The position numbers and the translations under genes are program-made. From positions 62,001 to 126,000 of the forward strand of contig NZ_BRLB01000010.1 in NCBI RefSeq assembly GCF_027923465.1: 64,000 bases of DNA. The letters run 5' to 3'. A model generated the notes under the pieces. It did not search any database and was not told where the DNA came from. It saw only the letters and a program-made list of their open reading frames with translations. This document shows positions 26,921 to 36,367 of the stretch, piece after piece; the stretch's first letter is position 1; each line of letters starts with the position of its first letter. This stretch comes from Vallitalea longa. GTDB taxonomy: Bacteria > Bacillota > Clostridia > Lachnospirales > Vallitaleaceae.

Positions 26921-29692
26921 TCAATAAATTAATATTGCTTGTTTCCCCATACTATTCCATCCGTTTTCAAAATCACTGATAAGTTTTTTCCTCAACATGT
27001 TCTTTGATGGATCATTGAAATACACATACTTGCTATCATATCCTACAATAAGTACTGAATGAGATGTATAACTTATTTCCTTAATACCCTTAGGTGTTAT
27101 CCATTGTTGTGTAGAAGAATGTGGAACTGCTGTATATATATTAGGTGTACTTACCCATACTGGATGTCCTAAACCTACATAATATAATACATCTTCAAAA
27201 TTACTGCCTGTTATATTAAGAACATTGTCAGGAACATATTGCTTTGCTAGATGTTCTATTGGTTCATTATAAACAGAATAACCTTTATTAGATACATTAG
27301 CTATATCTCCCACAAAACCAGTATGAGGATCGCCAAAGTTAATCATTCCATCTATTACATTATATTCAGTTATATCTTTTTTAATTTCATCTGCTAATTG
27401 CATTTTATCAACTTTATTAGTTATATAATAATTCAGTAGCATAGTAAGGCTGGTTACTTCACATCCACGTGGTAATTCAGGTCTCTGAGGAATAACTGGT
27501 ATACCTTGTATAATGTTTTGTCTGATGTTATTGCTACAATACATTATTTGATTGCTACTACCCAGCTTAATTACATAAGTATTATCATCATATAGCTCTT
27601 TCTCATTTAATGCCTGTTCAATATTATCAAAAATACCCTTTGTTCTACCTTCATTTATTACTGCATAACCTTCCTTAATACTATTAGGTCTATAAACAAT
27701 TCCTTTTCCTTCATCTATATTTTTAACAGTATATTCACTTTTAGTCTTATCAATAATCTCTAAGTTATCACTTCTGATTATAGTATAGTCATAGCCATAT
27801 GGAGATTCTATTCTATCTATTAAATAATTATTAACATTACTTTCATTATTTAACGTTATTTCTTGATTATCCATTTTTACAAGTTCAATCTTAGAATATC
27901 TAGGATTGATACTAACATTCTTTTGTTTTTTTACTTTTGTCAATCGAATACCACTTTTTGATATTTCAACTTCGCTATAATAATAATTTTGCTCAGGAGT
28001 ATAATTATTAATAACTTTTCCTTCTGAATTTAATACTTGAATTTTATTATATAGATATGTAATATAACCATTGAGTTTTTCTATTGTATCACATATATCG
28101 TAGTAACCCACTACTACATTGTTTTTATAATTTCCTATAAGATTTACATAAAGTTTGTCATCGCATATTGATATTTTTTCTGGTAAATCGTTATTTATAA
28201 TAATTCCATTTAGTTGATTACTAAATTTACTACTATTGTTTTCACTATAAAAAATAGCTTTTTTATCCTCTGTGGTTATGATACTTTCTTTATTATATGG
28301 CATATCACTTGATAGATTATTTATAGATCCTTTCGTAAAATCAATTTGTAATAAGCTGCCATCTAAGATAATATACATGCTATTACTATTTTGTGGTATA
28401 TAGCTATACTGGTTAATATAATAGTCTATTCTATCAAATTCATATGGTAAGTTAACAAATCCTATGCTTTTATTATTTCCCAGGAAATAATTAAACTCAT
28501 ATAATGCAATCCCATTATCACCTTTATAATTACCAGTATTCATATATCCATATACCATATAGCTTATGTTTCCATCATCATCTATACTATTAATTTTTAT
28601 ATTGTGGTAATTATAATTATCAACAATATAGTCACTATCAAGTTTATCAAATCCAAATATCTTTCTTATATTACCAGTCTCACCATCAAAAATCCATAAC
28701 TGATTTTCCTTAACAAAAGTAACAAATCTCATGTTAGCTGATTCTTCTTTTTGTATAATACTATTTCTAGTTCCTGTACCTATATTAATCTGTTTATTGC
28801 TATTGTCATAATAAAAATCTTTCTTGATAGAACCTGTTCTATTAAATGATTTCAGATTTAACTTTTCTCCACCATTTAACTCATATTCTTCTATAAAATC
28901 CCAGTATTCGAATTCGTAATTATTTCTCACTGCTATTGTATATTTTAATTCTACTTCATATTTTTTATTTTTATTATCAATATTAGTTATACGTATTATT
29001 GGTTCGTTCATCTTAACAATATCTTTACCGAAATTCCAGATAATATGTTCTATATCAGAATTATTGTTAACATTAGTAAAATCACTGGTAGTATCTTGTC
29101 CTATTCCATTTATTAAGTTATTAATTGTTTCCTTATCTTTACTGAAAGTTGCATTATGCAATTGAGTGACTTGTTCATTAATGTCATCTATAACTTTATT
29201 ATCTTCAACATAGAAATTCTGATAATAGGTAATACTTCTTTTGTTGTTTTCACTATAGGTTATACTTAGAACATATGGATAATCAGCTTTTTCTAATTCA
29301 GGAATATTTAGATTAGCTGTCAAATGGTCTCCTTCAACAATGATATTTTTATTATTGATTTTTGATTTTTTTAGCTGTTCGCCAGTAATCAAATTCGTTA
29401 TTTCATAAGATATATTAGCTGTTTTTTCATTACTTGTTATATATAATTCAACAACTTCATTATCTGAAAAATTAGTGAAACAATCCCCTATCAAAATATC
29501 CATCTTATAATTATACGGATACATCACATTATATATAACATCATTTTTTCTTAACATTATCACTGGATCCGTATCCAATCCTTTGGAAACAGTTGATGAT
29601 GAAATGATATCCTTTTTTTCCATATATGTAAACGAAACCAATATAGAAATCAAGACAATTAACAATACTATCCGAAACCCTAATTTTTTCAT
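26921..29692 (-). CDS. Large membrane-anchored protein with C-terminal C39-type peptidase domain
   Basis: 923 residues. Residues 6-22 form a membrane segment; the bulk (about 60-700) is an uncharacterised, beta-rich extracytoplasmic region, including stretches like LWIFDGETGNIRKIFGFD that recall propeller blades. The C-terminal ~200 residues are a Peptidase_C39_2 domain: PELPRGCEVTSLTMLL (catalytic Cys near 742), GHPVWVSTPN, TSHSVLIVGYD (His near 877) and YFNDPS (Asp/Asn near 892). The catalytic triad is complete. A role in cutting peptides or cross-links at the cell surface is inferred. It heads an operon with DUF1287 and nucleotidyltransferase genes. Confidence 0.82.
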   Translation of the reverse strand: MKKLGFRIVLLIVLISILVSFTYMEKKDIISSSTVSKGLDTDPVIMLRKNDVIYNVMYPYNYKMDILIGDCFTNFSDNEVVELYITSNEKTANISYEITNLITGEQLKKSKINNKNIIVEGDHLTANLNIPELEKADYPYVLSITYSENNKRSITYYQNFYVEDNKVIDDINEQVTQLHNATFSKDKETINNLINGIGQDTTSDFTNVNNNSDIEHIIWNFGKDIVKMNEPIIRITNIDNKNKKYEVELKYTIAVRNNYEFEYWDFIEEYELNGGEKLNLKSFNRTGSIKKDFYYDNSNKQINIGTGTRNSIIQKEESANMRFVTFVKENQLWIFDGETGNIRKIFGFDKLDSDYIVDNYNYHNIKINSIDDDGNISYMVYGYMNTGNYKGDNGIALYEFNYFLGNNKSIGFVNLPYEFDRIDYYINQYSYIPQNSNSMYIILDGSLLQIDFTKGSINNLSSDMPYNKESIITTEDKKAIFYSENNSSKFSNQLNGIIINNDLPEKISICDDKLYVNLIGNYKNNVVVGYYDICDTIEKLNGYITYLYNKIQVLNSEGKVINNYTPEQNYYYSEVEISKSGIRLTKVKKQKNVSINPRYSKIELVKMDNQEITLNNESNVNNYLIDRIESPYGYDYTIIRSDNLEIIDKTKSEYTVKNIDEGKGIVYRPNSIKEGYAVINEGRTKGIFDNIEQALNEKELYDDNTYVIKLGSSNQIMYCSNNIRQNIIQGIPVIPQRPELPRGCEVTSLTMLLNYYITNKVDKMQLADEIKKDITEYNVIDGMINFGDPHTGFVGDIANVSNKGYSVYNEPIEHLAKQYVPDNVLNITGSNFEDVLYYVGLGHPVWVSTPNIYTAVPHSSTQQWITPKGIKEISYTSHSVLIVGYDSKYVYFNDPSKNMLRKKLISDFENGWNSMGKQAILIY

Positions 29693-29895
29693 ATAATCAC
29701 ATCCTAAGCCCCTAATTCATCATTAATAAAAAACTCTTATATAAAAGTTATCAGAGGCTACTACAAATGTCAATTATAATCATAGATTTTTCTACAACAT
29801 TAGTGAAATAAGACTATTATTCTTATGTCTTTAATATTATATGAACTAGATAAGATGTGAAAAAGAGAGTATATATATTTTTGATCATATCCATT

Positions 29896-29929
29896 AAAAT
29901 ACCATCAATTAATAAATTGATGGTATTTA
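29896..29929. terminator. Terminator after the ZIP transporter gene
   Basis: Perfect 13-bp stem (29898-29910 with 29915-29927), A/T tracts on both sides, ending two bases before the stop codon of the minus-strand gene. Confidence 0.85.
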
Positions 29930-29930
29930 T

Positions 29931-30746
29931 TTAACCAAGTGCTACATCTAGTGTCATCATCACTGCAAAACCAATCAATGTACCGATTGTTGCAATATCT
30001 GAATGTTTTTCATATTGTGATTCAGGTATTAGTTCTTCAACAACTACATAAATCATAGCTCCTGCTGCAAAAGCTAAAGCATATGGCAACATAGGTTTCA
30101 TTACAATAACCGCTAAAGCCCCTAGAACACCTGCAATTGGCTCTACAATACCAGAAGCTTGACCATAAAAGAAACTTTTCCTTCTAGAAACCCCTTCTCT
30201 TCTAAGAGGTATAGATACCGCTGCTCCTTCCGGAAAATTTTGAATACCAATACCTATAGCAAGTGCAACTGCTCCCGCAATAGTTGCAGACGGTAAATTA
30301 GCTGCAACTGCGCCAAAAGCGACTCCTACTGCTAACCCTTCAGGTATATTATGAAGAGTAATAGCAAGCACTAATAAAATGCTTCTCTGCCAACTAGTTT
30401 TTATACCTTCAGCTTTATCGGTAGAATTACCTCTATGCAAGTGAGGCATAATCTTATCTACTATCCCCAAAAAAGCTCCTCCAGCTAGAAAACCAATTAA
30501 TGCTGGTACAAAAGAAGGAAGTGAAGATGATTTTTCAGTCATTTCTATTGCCGGTGCAAGTAAGGACCAAAAACTAGCTGCTATCATTACTCCTGCTGCA
30601 AAACCTAACATACCATCAAGAACTTTTTTATTTATTGTTTTGAAGAAAAATACAAGTGACGCACCTAAAGCCGTTAAAAACCAAGTGAATAAAGTTGCTA
30701 TCAATGCCTGTAGAACATGATCCAAACCCAAAAACCAATTTACCAT
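29931..30746 (-). CDS. ZIP family divalent metal transporter
   Basis: Eight-span uptake carrier for Zn2+ or related metals, GufA/ZupT type. The metal-binding helix IV motif [15 protein letters not shown] lies near 137-151 and helix [14 protein letters not shown] near 169-181. A His-containing loop (MPHLHRGN) joins helices III and IV. Length 271 fits. GAGGGATATC precedes ATG 30746. The promoter and an 18-base palindrome downstream of the predicted start point suggest metal control (see 30799-30838). The gene is monocistronic. Confidence 0.93.
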   Translation of the reverse strand: MVNWFLGLDHVLQALIATLFTWFLTALGASLVFFFKTINKKVLDGMLGFAAGVMIAASFWSLLAPAIEMTEKSSSLPSFVPALIGFLAGGAFLGIVDKIMPHLHRGNSTDKAEGIKTSWQRSILLVLAITLHNIPEGLAVGVAFGAVAANLPSATIAGAVALAIGIGIQNFPEGAAVSIPLRREGVSRRKSFFYGQASGIVEPIAGVLGALAVIVMKPMLPYALAFAAGAMIYVVVEELIPESQYEKHSDIATIGTLIGFAVMMTLDVALG

Positions 30747-30798
30747 GATATCCCTCTTTTCTGTATAACATGTAACTGTTGTTATTAATCATATATGT

Positions 30799-30838
30799 AA
30801 ATAATAATTATTATTTGTTGACTAATATTATTATATCA
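30799..30838 (-). promoter_or_regulatory. ZIP gene promoter with operator-like palindrome
   Basis: On the minus strand TGA-TATAAT (30830-30838) is an extended -10; the predicted start is near 30823. Just downstream is the perfect palindrome AAATAATAATTATTATTT (30799-30816), a position where a metalloregulator of the Fur/Zur type could block transcription. The sequence is pure A/T, so chance is possible. Confidence 0.4.
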
Positions 30839-30876
30839 CAACTTTTATGTTTTGCAACTATTTTATTTATAACATT

Positions 30877-30913
30877 AAAAGGATATTCAAGAAGCATTCT
30901 TGAATATCCTTTC
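30877..30913 (-). terminator. Terminator after the small basic protein gene
   Basis: Near-perfect stem of about 16 bp (30877-30893 with 30897-30913), loop gca, T-rich on the minus strand, three bases after the stop. Confidence 0.88.
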
Positions 30914-30916
30914 ATA

Positions 30917-31099
30917 TTATATATAATACTCGTCATCATCAACATCTTTTAACCATTGGTTTTTATTGACTCTTTTAGCTTTTACCTTTGGTTTACGACG
31001 AAAGTCCCTAATCTCTTTTGTCTTACCTTTAGTTTTATTATTATGTTTTTTTATCCTCTGTTCTTTATCAAGCTCTTTTACTACCTCTTTTCTAGGCAT
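30917..31099 (-). CDS. Small highly basic protein
   Basis: 60 residues, roughly a third Lys or Arg, hydrophilic throughout (KHNNKTKGKTKEIRDFRRK), with an acidic end (VDDDEYYI). Not recognised; the charge suggests nucleic-acid or ribosome binding. ATG 31099 is preceded by GGAGG at 11 bases; an in-frame ATG at 31117 lacks a site. The very good terminator supports it being a real gene. Confidence 0.65.
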   Translation of the reverse strand: MPRKEVVKELDKEQRIKKHNNKTKGKTKEIRDFRRKPKVKAKRVNKNQWLKDVDDDEYYI

Positions 31100-31356
31100 C
31101 TTTTTTCTTTCCTCCATTGATAATATATTGATCTTGTTATAGAATCATTATACTTTATAAATCTATAAAATCCCCCCAATAAATAATTTTTATGTATAAT
31201 TATAACGCTATCATTTTATTCTAAGGATTTTTTAGTTCTATTACCTTATATTATACTATTTATTTAAGATTTTTCATAGTAGAAAATTATACATAATTAA
31301 TAATTCTGATAGCTTATAATTAATTTTTAATTTATCAACTAAGGTATTGACAGTTA

Positions 31357-32121
31357 TTATATAAATTTATCAACATCAGTAATTTGTTTTTCTAATGAAT
31401 CAACCTTCTTACTTAATTTATCGACTTTTTCCTGAAGTTTCTTAATTTTTTTGTCTGCATTGGAATTAATCTCTGTACTAATAGCTTCAATATTTTTTAT
31501 ACCAAAAAACTGTAGACATCCAATTAAAATACTATCAGAAACTTCTTCTATAAAATCACTATCCCGCATCCATTCTACTTGTTTCTTCAAATCTAGAAAA
31601 CTTCCATCTATTAAGACGCTAGTCATATCTAATTGTCTTAACAAATAATTATTAGAAGGTTTAACTGATGTACTAAGATAATCAAACTGCTTATTTATTA
31701 AACTAGCTAAGTCTTTACTTAGAGAATCACTATTGTAATAGAACATTTTAAGTAGTGAATTATCATCATCATCCCAATTACATGCCTTAGGGTCATATTG
31801 TAATGCTATGTAAACAGATGCTCTATCACCCAAATCTTTGTATTTGTTCAAATATGTAGTATAATTCACATTAGCTCTATTTATTCGTAGTTCCAATGGC
31901 ATATCATATTCCTCTGGGTCAATATTTAATATGACGAATTCCAGATCCTTTGCTTTTTCTATGAATTTATTAATAATCTCATCATTAAAATCTTTACGTT
32001 CAATGAAATCTTCATCTTTTACTATAGGTAATGCCATCTTATCCGTGCCATAAATTTGTCCGCTATAACCTCCATCAACAATCACTAAAGGATTATATCC
32101 TAATTTATCCTTCAAATTCAT
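31357..32121 (-). CDS. Amidase_3-like protein lacking zinc ligands
   Basis: Not matched to a named family, but the order of motifs follows N-acetylmuramoyl-L-alanine amidases. VDGGYSGQIYG stands where they have DPGHGGxDxG, IERKDFNDEI where they have the Glu of the EKDxNL motif, MPLELRINRAN where they have SLxxRxxxAN, YIALQYDP where they have SIHxN, and SVLIDGSFLDLKKQVEWMRD where they have AVLVExGFLSN. Both His ligands and the catalytic Glu are missing (Tyr, Leu/Gln and Asp instead), so it is probably an inactive, binding-type descendant. No signal peptide is seen. The C-terminus is a coiled coil (KKLQEKVDKLSKKVDSLEKQ). The start ATG 32121 is seven bases after GGATGG; 32136 is an alternative. 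Confidence 0.6.
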   Translation of the reverse strand: MNLKDKLGYNPLVIVDGGYSGQIYGTDKMALPIVKDEDFIERKDFNDEIINKFIEKAKDLEFVILNIDPEEYDMPLELRINRANVNYTTYLNKYKDLGDRASVYIALQYDPKACNWDDDDNSLLKMFYYNSDSLSKDLASLINKQFDYLSTSVKPSNNYLLRQLDMTSVLIDGSFLDLKKQVEWMRDSDFIEEVSDSILIGCLQFFGIKNIEAISTEINSNADKKIKKLQEKVDKLSKKVDSLEKQITDVDKFI

Positions 32122-32247
32122 ATTAAAACCATCCATATATTCTTATTACTAGTATATGCACTGAAATAAAATTATACATATTATTTTATGAAATATCTTA
32201 TAAAAACTTTGCTACACTCGATAAATTAGGATAATTAATTACATAAT

Positions 32248-34026
32248 CTAGCTTATTGCTTCAAATTGAGCCATATAGAGATTATAATAAATACCTTCTC
32301 TACTCATTAATTCATTATGATTACCTGTCTCTAATATATTCCCTTTATCAACTACAAAAATTCTATCCGCTTTTTGTATAGTTGATAATCTATGGGCTAT
32401 AACAAAAGAAGTTCTACCTCTAAGCAACTCTTCTATTCCCTTTTGGACTAATCGTTCTGTATGAGTATCGATACTGGATGTCGCTTCATCCAAAACAAGG
32501 ATTTTAGGTTTTGACAACATTATTCTTGCAAATGCTATTAACTGCCTTTGTCCTACTGACAATCTAGTTCCTCTCTCGTTGACTTCCGTATCATATCCAT
32601 TTTCAAGTTTAACAATAAATTCATGAGCATGAACAGCTTTAGCTGCTTCTATTATTTCTTCATCTGTAGCATTAAGTTTACCATACCTAATGTTATCTTT
32701 TATAGTACCTGTAAACAAAAATGTATCTTGTGTCATGATTCCCATCTGACTTCGTAGACTTTCAATCGTTACGTCTTTAATATTAATACCATCAATTTTT
32801 ACTATTCCTTTATTGATGTCATAAAATCTGCTTATCAAATTGACAATAGTAGTTTTACCTGCCCCTGTTGGTCCTACTAATGCAATAGTCTCACCTTTTT
32901 TTATATTGAACGATACATTTTCAAGAACATTGACTTTATTATCATAAGAAAATGTGACATTATCAAATTCAACATTTCCTTTGATAAGAGGCATTACTTC
33001 CGCATTGTTAATATCTTTTATATCAGGTTTAGTATCCAGTATTTCAAATATTCTTTCTGCTCCCGCTATATTAGTGATAAGCTGATTATAAAAGTTACTA
33101 AGGTTCATGATAGGTTGCCAGAACATACCTACATAAGTAGTAAAAGCAATGAGTGTTCCAATAGTTATCTCATTCTTGGTAGATAGATTTACACCTATAA
33201 GAAATACCATTACTGTACCAATACCCCATGATATTTCAACCATAGGCCAGAATATATCATTGAGTTTTACTGCACTAACAAATGATTTTCTGTGTTCACG
33301 TAGTAGTTCTCTAAATGTTTTGCTTGTATACTCTTCTGCTGTAAAACTCTGTACTACCCTAATGCCAGAAAAATTTTCATGAGTATATGCATTCATATTA
33401 GAATTCTTTTTCCTAAATACTTGCCATCTTCTATGAGCTCTAACCTGAACGAAATACATCCCAAAAACCAAAAATGGCAATAATGCCAATGCTCCTAATG
33501 CCAACTTAACATTAAGTATAAACATTATAATCAATACAACAATCAAAGTAACAAAATCAGGAATTAATGAAATTACACTGTTGGTCAAAACAGATTTCAA
33601 TGAATTAACATCACCAATAACTCTTGCGAGTACTTTTCCTACTGGTCTATTATCGAAGAAATTGAATGATAATTTTTGTAGATGTTCGTACAATTCCTGT
33701 CTTATTTCCATAAGCACTTTATTTGATACTTTTGACATAACTAGAATTCTTTTTTTCATACAGAACCTACTTATTAAATTCATAACTACAGCGATAACAC
33801 CTATCACATATAATCCTTTTGGGTTGAATTTTTTAATATAATCATCCATGGCTATTTTTATCAGAATTGGGTTTAATACGTTAACTGTAATTATTATACC
33901 CATAATTAATAAAACATATATTATTTCTTTTTTATATTTTTTCATGTAAGAGAACAATCTTAATATAGTAACTTTTTTTAGTACAGTCTTGGACTGTTCA
34001 TCTTCTCTAAAATTATTGACTGCCAA
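32248..34026 (-). CDS. Heterodimeric ABC exporter, catalytic-Glu subunit (BmrD/LmrD type)
   Basis: Half-transporter of about 592 residues: six membrane helices, then the nucleotide-binding domain. Walker A GPTGAGKTT near 387; signature LSVGQRQ near 490, where the second position of LSGGQ is Val; Walker B LVLDEATSS near 512 with the catalytic Glu intact; switch His in IAHRLS. Paired with the preceding gene, it would complete one normal site (its own Walker A/B with the partner's LSGGQ) and one degenerate site, as in BmrCD, LmrCD and TM287/288, which export drugs. Start TTG 34026 is eight bases after GGAGG. It starts 30 bases after the partner's stop. Confidence 0.88.
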   Translation of the reverse strand: MAVNNFREDEQSKTVLKKVTILRLFSYMKKYKKEIIYVLLIMGIIITVNVLNPILIKIAMDDYIKKFNPKGLYVIGVIAVVMNLISRFCMKKRILVMSKVSNKVLMEIRQELYEHLQKLSFNFFDNRPVGKVLARVIGDVNSLKSVLTNSVISLIPDFVTLIVVLIIMFILNVKLALGALALLPFLVFGMYFVQVRAHRRWQVFRKKNSNMNAYTHENFSGIRVVQSFTAEEYTSKTFRELLREHRKSFVSAVKLNDIFWPMVEISWGIGTVMVFLIGVNLSTKNEITIGTLIAFTTYVGMFWQPIMNLSNFYNQLITNIAGAERIFEILDTKPDIKDINNAEVMPLIKGNVEFDNVTFSYDNKVNVLENVSFNIKKGETIALVGPTGAGKTTIVNLISRFYDINKGIVKIDGINIKDVTIESLRSQMGIMTQDTFLFTGTIKDNIRYGKLNATDEEIIEAAKAVHAHEFIVKLENGYDTEVNERGTRLSVGQRQLIAFARIMLSKPKILVLDEATSSIDTHTERLVQKGIEELLRGRTSFVIAHRLSTIQKADRIFVVDKGNILETGNHNELMSREGIYYNLYMAQFEAIS

Positions 34027-34056
34027 TATTAACACCTCCAAATATATTCTAATATA

Positions 34057-35775
34057 TTATACTGCGTATCCTTCGTATTGCTCTTTCAATGTATCATAAT
34101 AGCGTCCTTTTATCTTAATTAATGAAGCATGATTACCTCGTTCAACTATTTTACCGTCTTCAAGTATAATAATCTCATCTGCATTCTTAACTGCTGAAAT
34201 TCTGTGAGCTACAATTATTTTAGTTATATCACTCTTCTTATCAATCTCTTTTTGTATTTTATGCTCGGTTTTCATATCAAGAGCGGATGTTGAATCATCG
34301 AAAACAATAATTTTACACTCTTTGGCTAGTGCTCTTGCAATACTGATTCTTTGTTTCTGTCCACCTGACAAACCTATTCCTCTTTCCCCGATTATTGTAT
34401 CGTATCCTTCTTCCATATGTTTAATGAAATCATCTGCTTTTGCACTTTGAGCAGAATTGATTACCTTATCATTAGCCATAGATTGTCCGTAACCCAAACT
34501 AATATTTTCTTTTATGGTATCCGAGAACAAAAACACATCTTGCATAACTACCGAAATATTACTTCTAAGGCTAATTAAATCAATATCTTTTATTTCTTGA
34601 TTATCAATTAATATTTCTCCTTCTGTAGTATCATAAAATCTTTCTAGAAGATTGATTATTGATGTTTTCCCAGAACCGGTAGTTCCCATAATAGCTAGAG
34701 TTTTACTAGGAGTAATCTCAAAATTAATATCTTCCAATACTTTCTTGCCATCAAGTTCCAATGATACGTTCCTAAACTCGACTTTACCTTTTGGCTCAGC
34801 TATCTCAACTGGTCTATTGACATTTTTTATTTCTGGTATCTCTATAAATATTTTATCTATCTTTTTAGCTGAAGCATTAGCTTCTGCCATGATATTACTA
34901 AGGAAACCAAATGATCTCATCGGCCAAACTACCATATTCATGTATCCCGTAAATTTAATTAGAGTACCTATCGTCAAGTCTTGACTTATAACCATAGAAC
35001 CACCAAATACAATAACAAGGATAGGTAATATATTAGTCAGCATTTCGATTCCTGGAAAAAATCTTGACCATATAGTTGCTTGTTCCATATTTAATTTATA
35101 ATAACTTTCATTATGTTTAAAAAACTTTTTTATTTCATGTCTTTCTCTGGCAAAGGCTTTAACCAATCTTATACCTGCTATATTTTCTTGAGCAGTAGTA
35201 TTGAGAGTGGCGTTTTGTTCACTTATCTTCTCATATGTAACCCCTACCTTCTTTTCGAGCAAAACAGCCATGTATGCAATTATAGGAAGTGTTATAAATG
35301 CAATAAGTGATAATTTGGCACTTATAGAAAACATAAAGATAGTTGCTATAATGAAATATATTATTATCTCAATAAATAACATTAATCCAAAACTAATACC
35401 TTCCCAGACTCTATCAGCATCATCTTTAATTCTTGACATTAACTCACCAGTATTTTTTCTATTAAAAAATCCAAGTGAAAGACTCTGAATGTGGTCGAAC
35501 AAATCTTGTCTTAGTTCACATACGATTTTTGATCCCACAAGGTCAAACATTATTTCCTTAATATATCCAAATATTGCTCTTCCAAGAGTAATACCAATAA
35601 GTCCTATTATAAGTCCTTTAAATATATCAATATTACCACCCTCAATTACATCATCTACTATAGTACCTGTTATCATAGGTGTAAATAAATCCAAAACTAT
35701 ACTGCTTAACAAAGCTACGCTACCAAAGAAATAGAGATACCAATATTTCTTCATATACTTTCTAATTCTTTTCAT
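34057..35775 (-). CDS. Heterodimeric ABC exporter, degenerate-site subunit (BmrC/LmrC type)
   Basis: 572 residues: six membrane helices and one nucleotide-binding domain with Walker A GTTGSGKTS near 362, canonical LSGGQKQR near 470, and Walker B VFDDSTSALD near 491 in which Asp replaces the catalytic Glu. That substitution marks the non-hydrolysing half of heterodimeric multidrug exporters. The start is ATG 35775, seven bases after AGGAGG; the longer open frame runs back into a terminator hairpin and is rejected. It is the first gene after a leader-peptide ORF and two hairpins, so expression is probably controlled by attenuation. Confidence 0.9.
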   Translation of the reverse strand: MKRIRKYMKKYWYLYFFGSVALLSSIVLDLFTPMITGTIVDDVIEGGNIDIFKGLIIGLIGITLGRAIFGYIKEIMFDLVGSKIVCELRQDLFDHIQSLSLGFFNRKNTGELMSRIKDDADRVWEGISFGLMLFIEIIIYFIIATIFMFSISAKLSLIAFITLPIIAYMAVLLEKKVGVTYEKISEQNATLNTTAQENIAGIRLVKAFARERHEIKKFFKHNESYYKLNMEQATIWSRFFPGIEMLTNILPILVIVFGGSMVISQDLTIGTLIKFTGYMNMVVWPMRSFGFLSNIMAEANASAKKIDKIFIEIPEIKNVNRPVEIAEPKGKVEFRNVSLELDGKKVLEDINFEITPSKTLAIMGTTGSGKTSIINLLERFYDTTEGEILIDNQEIKDIDLISLRSNISVVMQDVFLFSDTIKENISLGYGQSMANDKVINSAQSAKADDFIKHMEEGYDTIIGERGIGLSGGQKQRISIARALAKECKIIVFDDSTSALDMKTEHKIQKEIDKKSDITKIIVAHRISAVKNADEIIILEDGKIVERGNHASLIKIKGRYYDTLKEQYEGYAV

Positions 35776-35833
35776 ATTTTTTCCTCCTAAAAACCTCAAA
35801 TAGTAAGATTCTTTAATAATATTACTCTTCCAT

Positions 35834-35914
35834 AAAAACAAAAAAACCATGGCATATTAATCCCATGGTCACTAAATAAATAATAAAATAGCCATAGGTA
35901 CATAACCCATGGCT
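35834..35914 (-). promoter_or_regulatory. Two-hairpin attenuator ahead of the ABC exporter
   Basis: Minus strand, in order: hairpin A, a 10-bp stem AGCCATGGGT/ACCTATGGCT with loop TATGT (35890-35914), then hairpin B, a 7-bp stem ACCATGG/CCATGGT (35846-35869) followed by seven T, one G and five T (35834-35846), a full intrinsic terminator. All four arms share the self-complementary core CCATGG or a close form, so arms of A and B can pair with each other instead. This allows exclusive terminator and antiterminator folds. It lies between a translated leader ORF (stop at 35936) and the first exporter gene. Confidence 0.8.
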
Positions 35915-35935
35915 CAAATGTCTTATATAGAGAGT

Positions 35936-36016
35936 TTAATCTACTATCTGAGGCAGGGTCATCTTATAATTGTTGTTATTTATCATATTACTAACTATTC
36001 TTATTCTAATTAACAT
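35936..36016 (-). CDS. 26-residue leader peptide of the ABC exporter operon
   Basis: A short ORF with a strong AGGAGG (36024-36029) seven bases before ATG 36016 and a stop at 35936, 22 bases before hairpin A. The peptide starts MLIRIRIVSN, has four Asn in a row, and ends KMTLPQIVD. It is far too short for an enzyme. Its place between a strong promoter and a terminator hairpin is that of leader peptides such as BmrB, through which ribosome stalling by antibiotics turns on bmrCD in B. subtilis. I do not recognise the peptide sequence itself. Confidence 0.8.
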   Translation of the reverse strand: MLIRIRIVSNMINNNNYKMTLPQIVD

Positions 36017-36053
36017 AACGCTACCTCCTTTTCTTATTAATAATTCTTTTATA

Positions 36054-36082
36054 ATATTACACAAATATTTTTAGTTTGTCAA
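36054..36082 (-). promoter_or_regulatory. Sigma-A promoter of the leader-exporter operon
   Basis: Minus strand TTGACA (36077-36082), 17-base spacer, TAATAT (36054-36059). Transcription would start near 36047, about 30 bases before the leader ATG; the attenuated transcript would be about 210 bases. Confidence 0.8.
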
Positions 36083-36283
36083 ACATTTTTTTGATATTTA
36101 ATATATTAGTATTATTAATATATATTTTTATTGAATTATGCATCATAATTATTATGCTACGAAATCGTATATATAGCTATATTAAATTCAACAGTTATCA
36201 TGAACTTGGATTATACTAGATGAATATTGAATACGGATAATTCTCTACTTGAATAAAAATAACATTCCTTATTTGATTACTAT

Positions 36284-36312
36284 AAAAAGCACCTAGTGGT
36301 TAGGTGCTTTTT
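36284..36312. terminator. Terminator after the PrsA-like gene
   Basis: Stem AAAAAGCACCTA / TAGGTGCTTTTT (36284-36295 with 36301-36312), five-base loop, 55 bases past the foldase stop. A and T tracts make it bidirectional. Confidence 0.88.
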
Positions 36313-36367
36313 AATATATGTTATGTAATCAGTGTATATAATACAGCTAATTACTCATATTATAATA

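Noticed and set aside
35776-35850. N-terminal extension of the first ABC exporter gene
   Set aside because: It runs back into the terminator stem and T-tract and has no ribosome binding site, whereas ATG 35775 has a perfect one.
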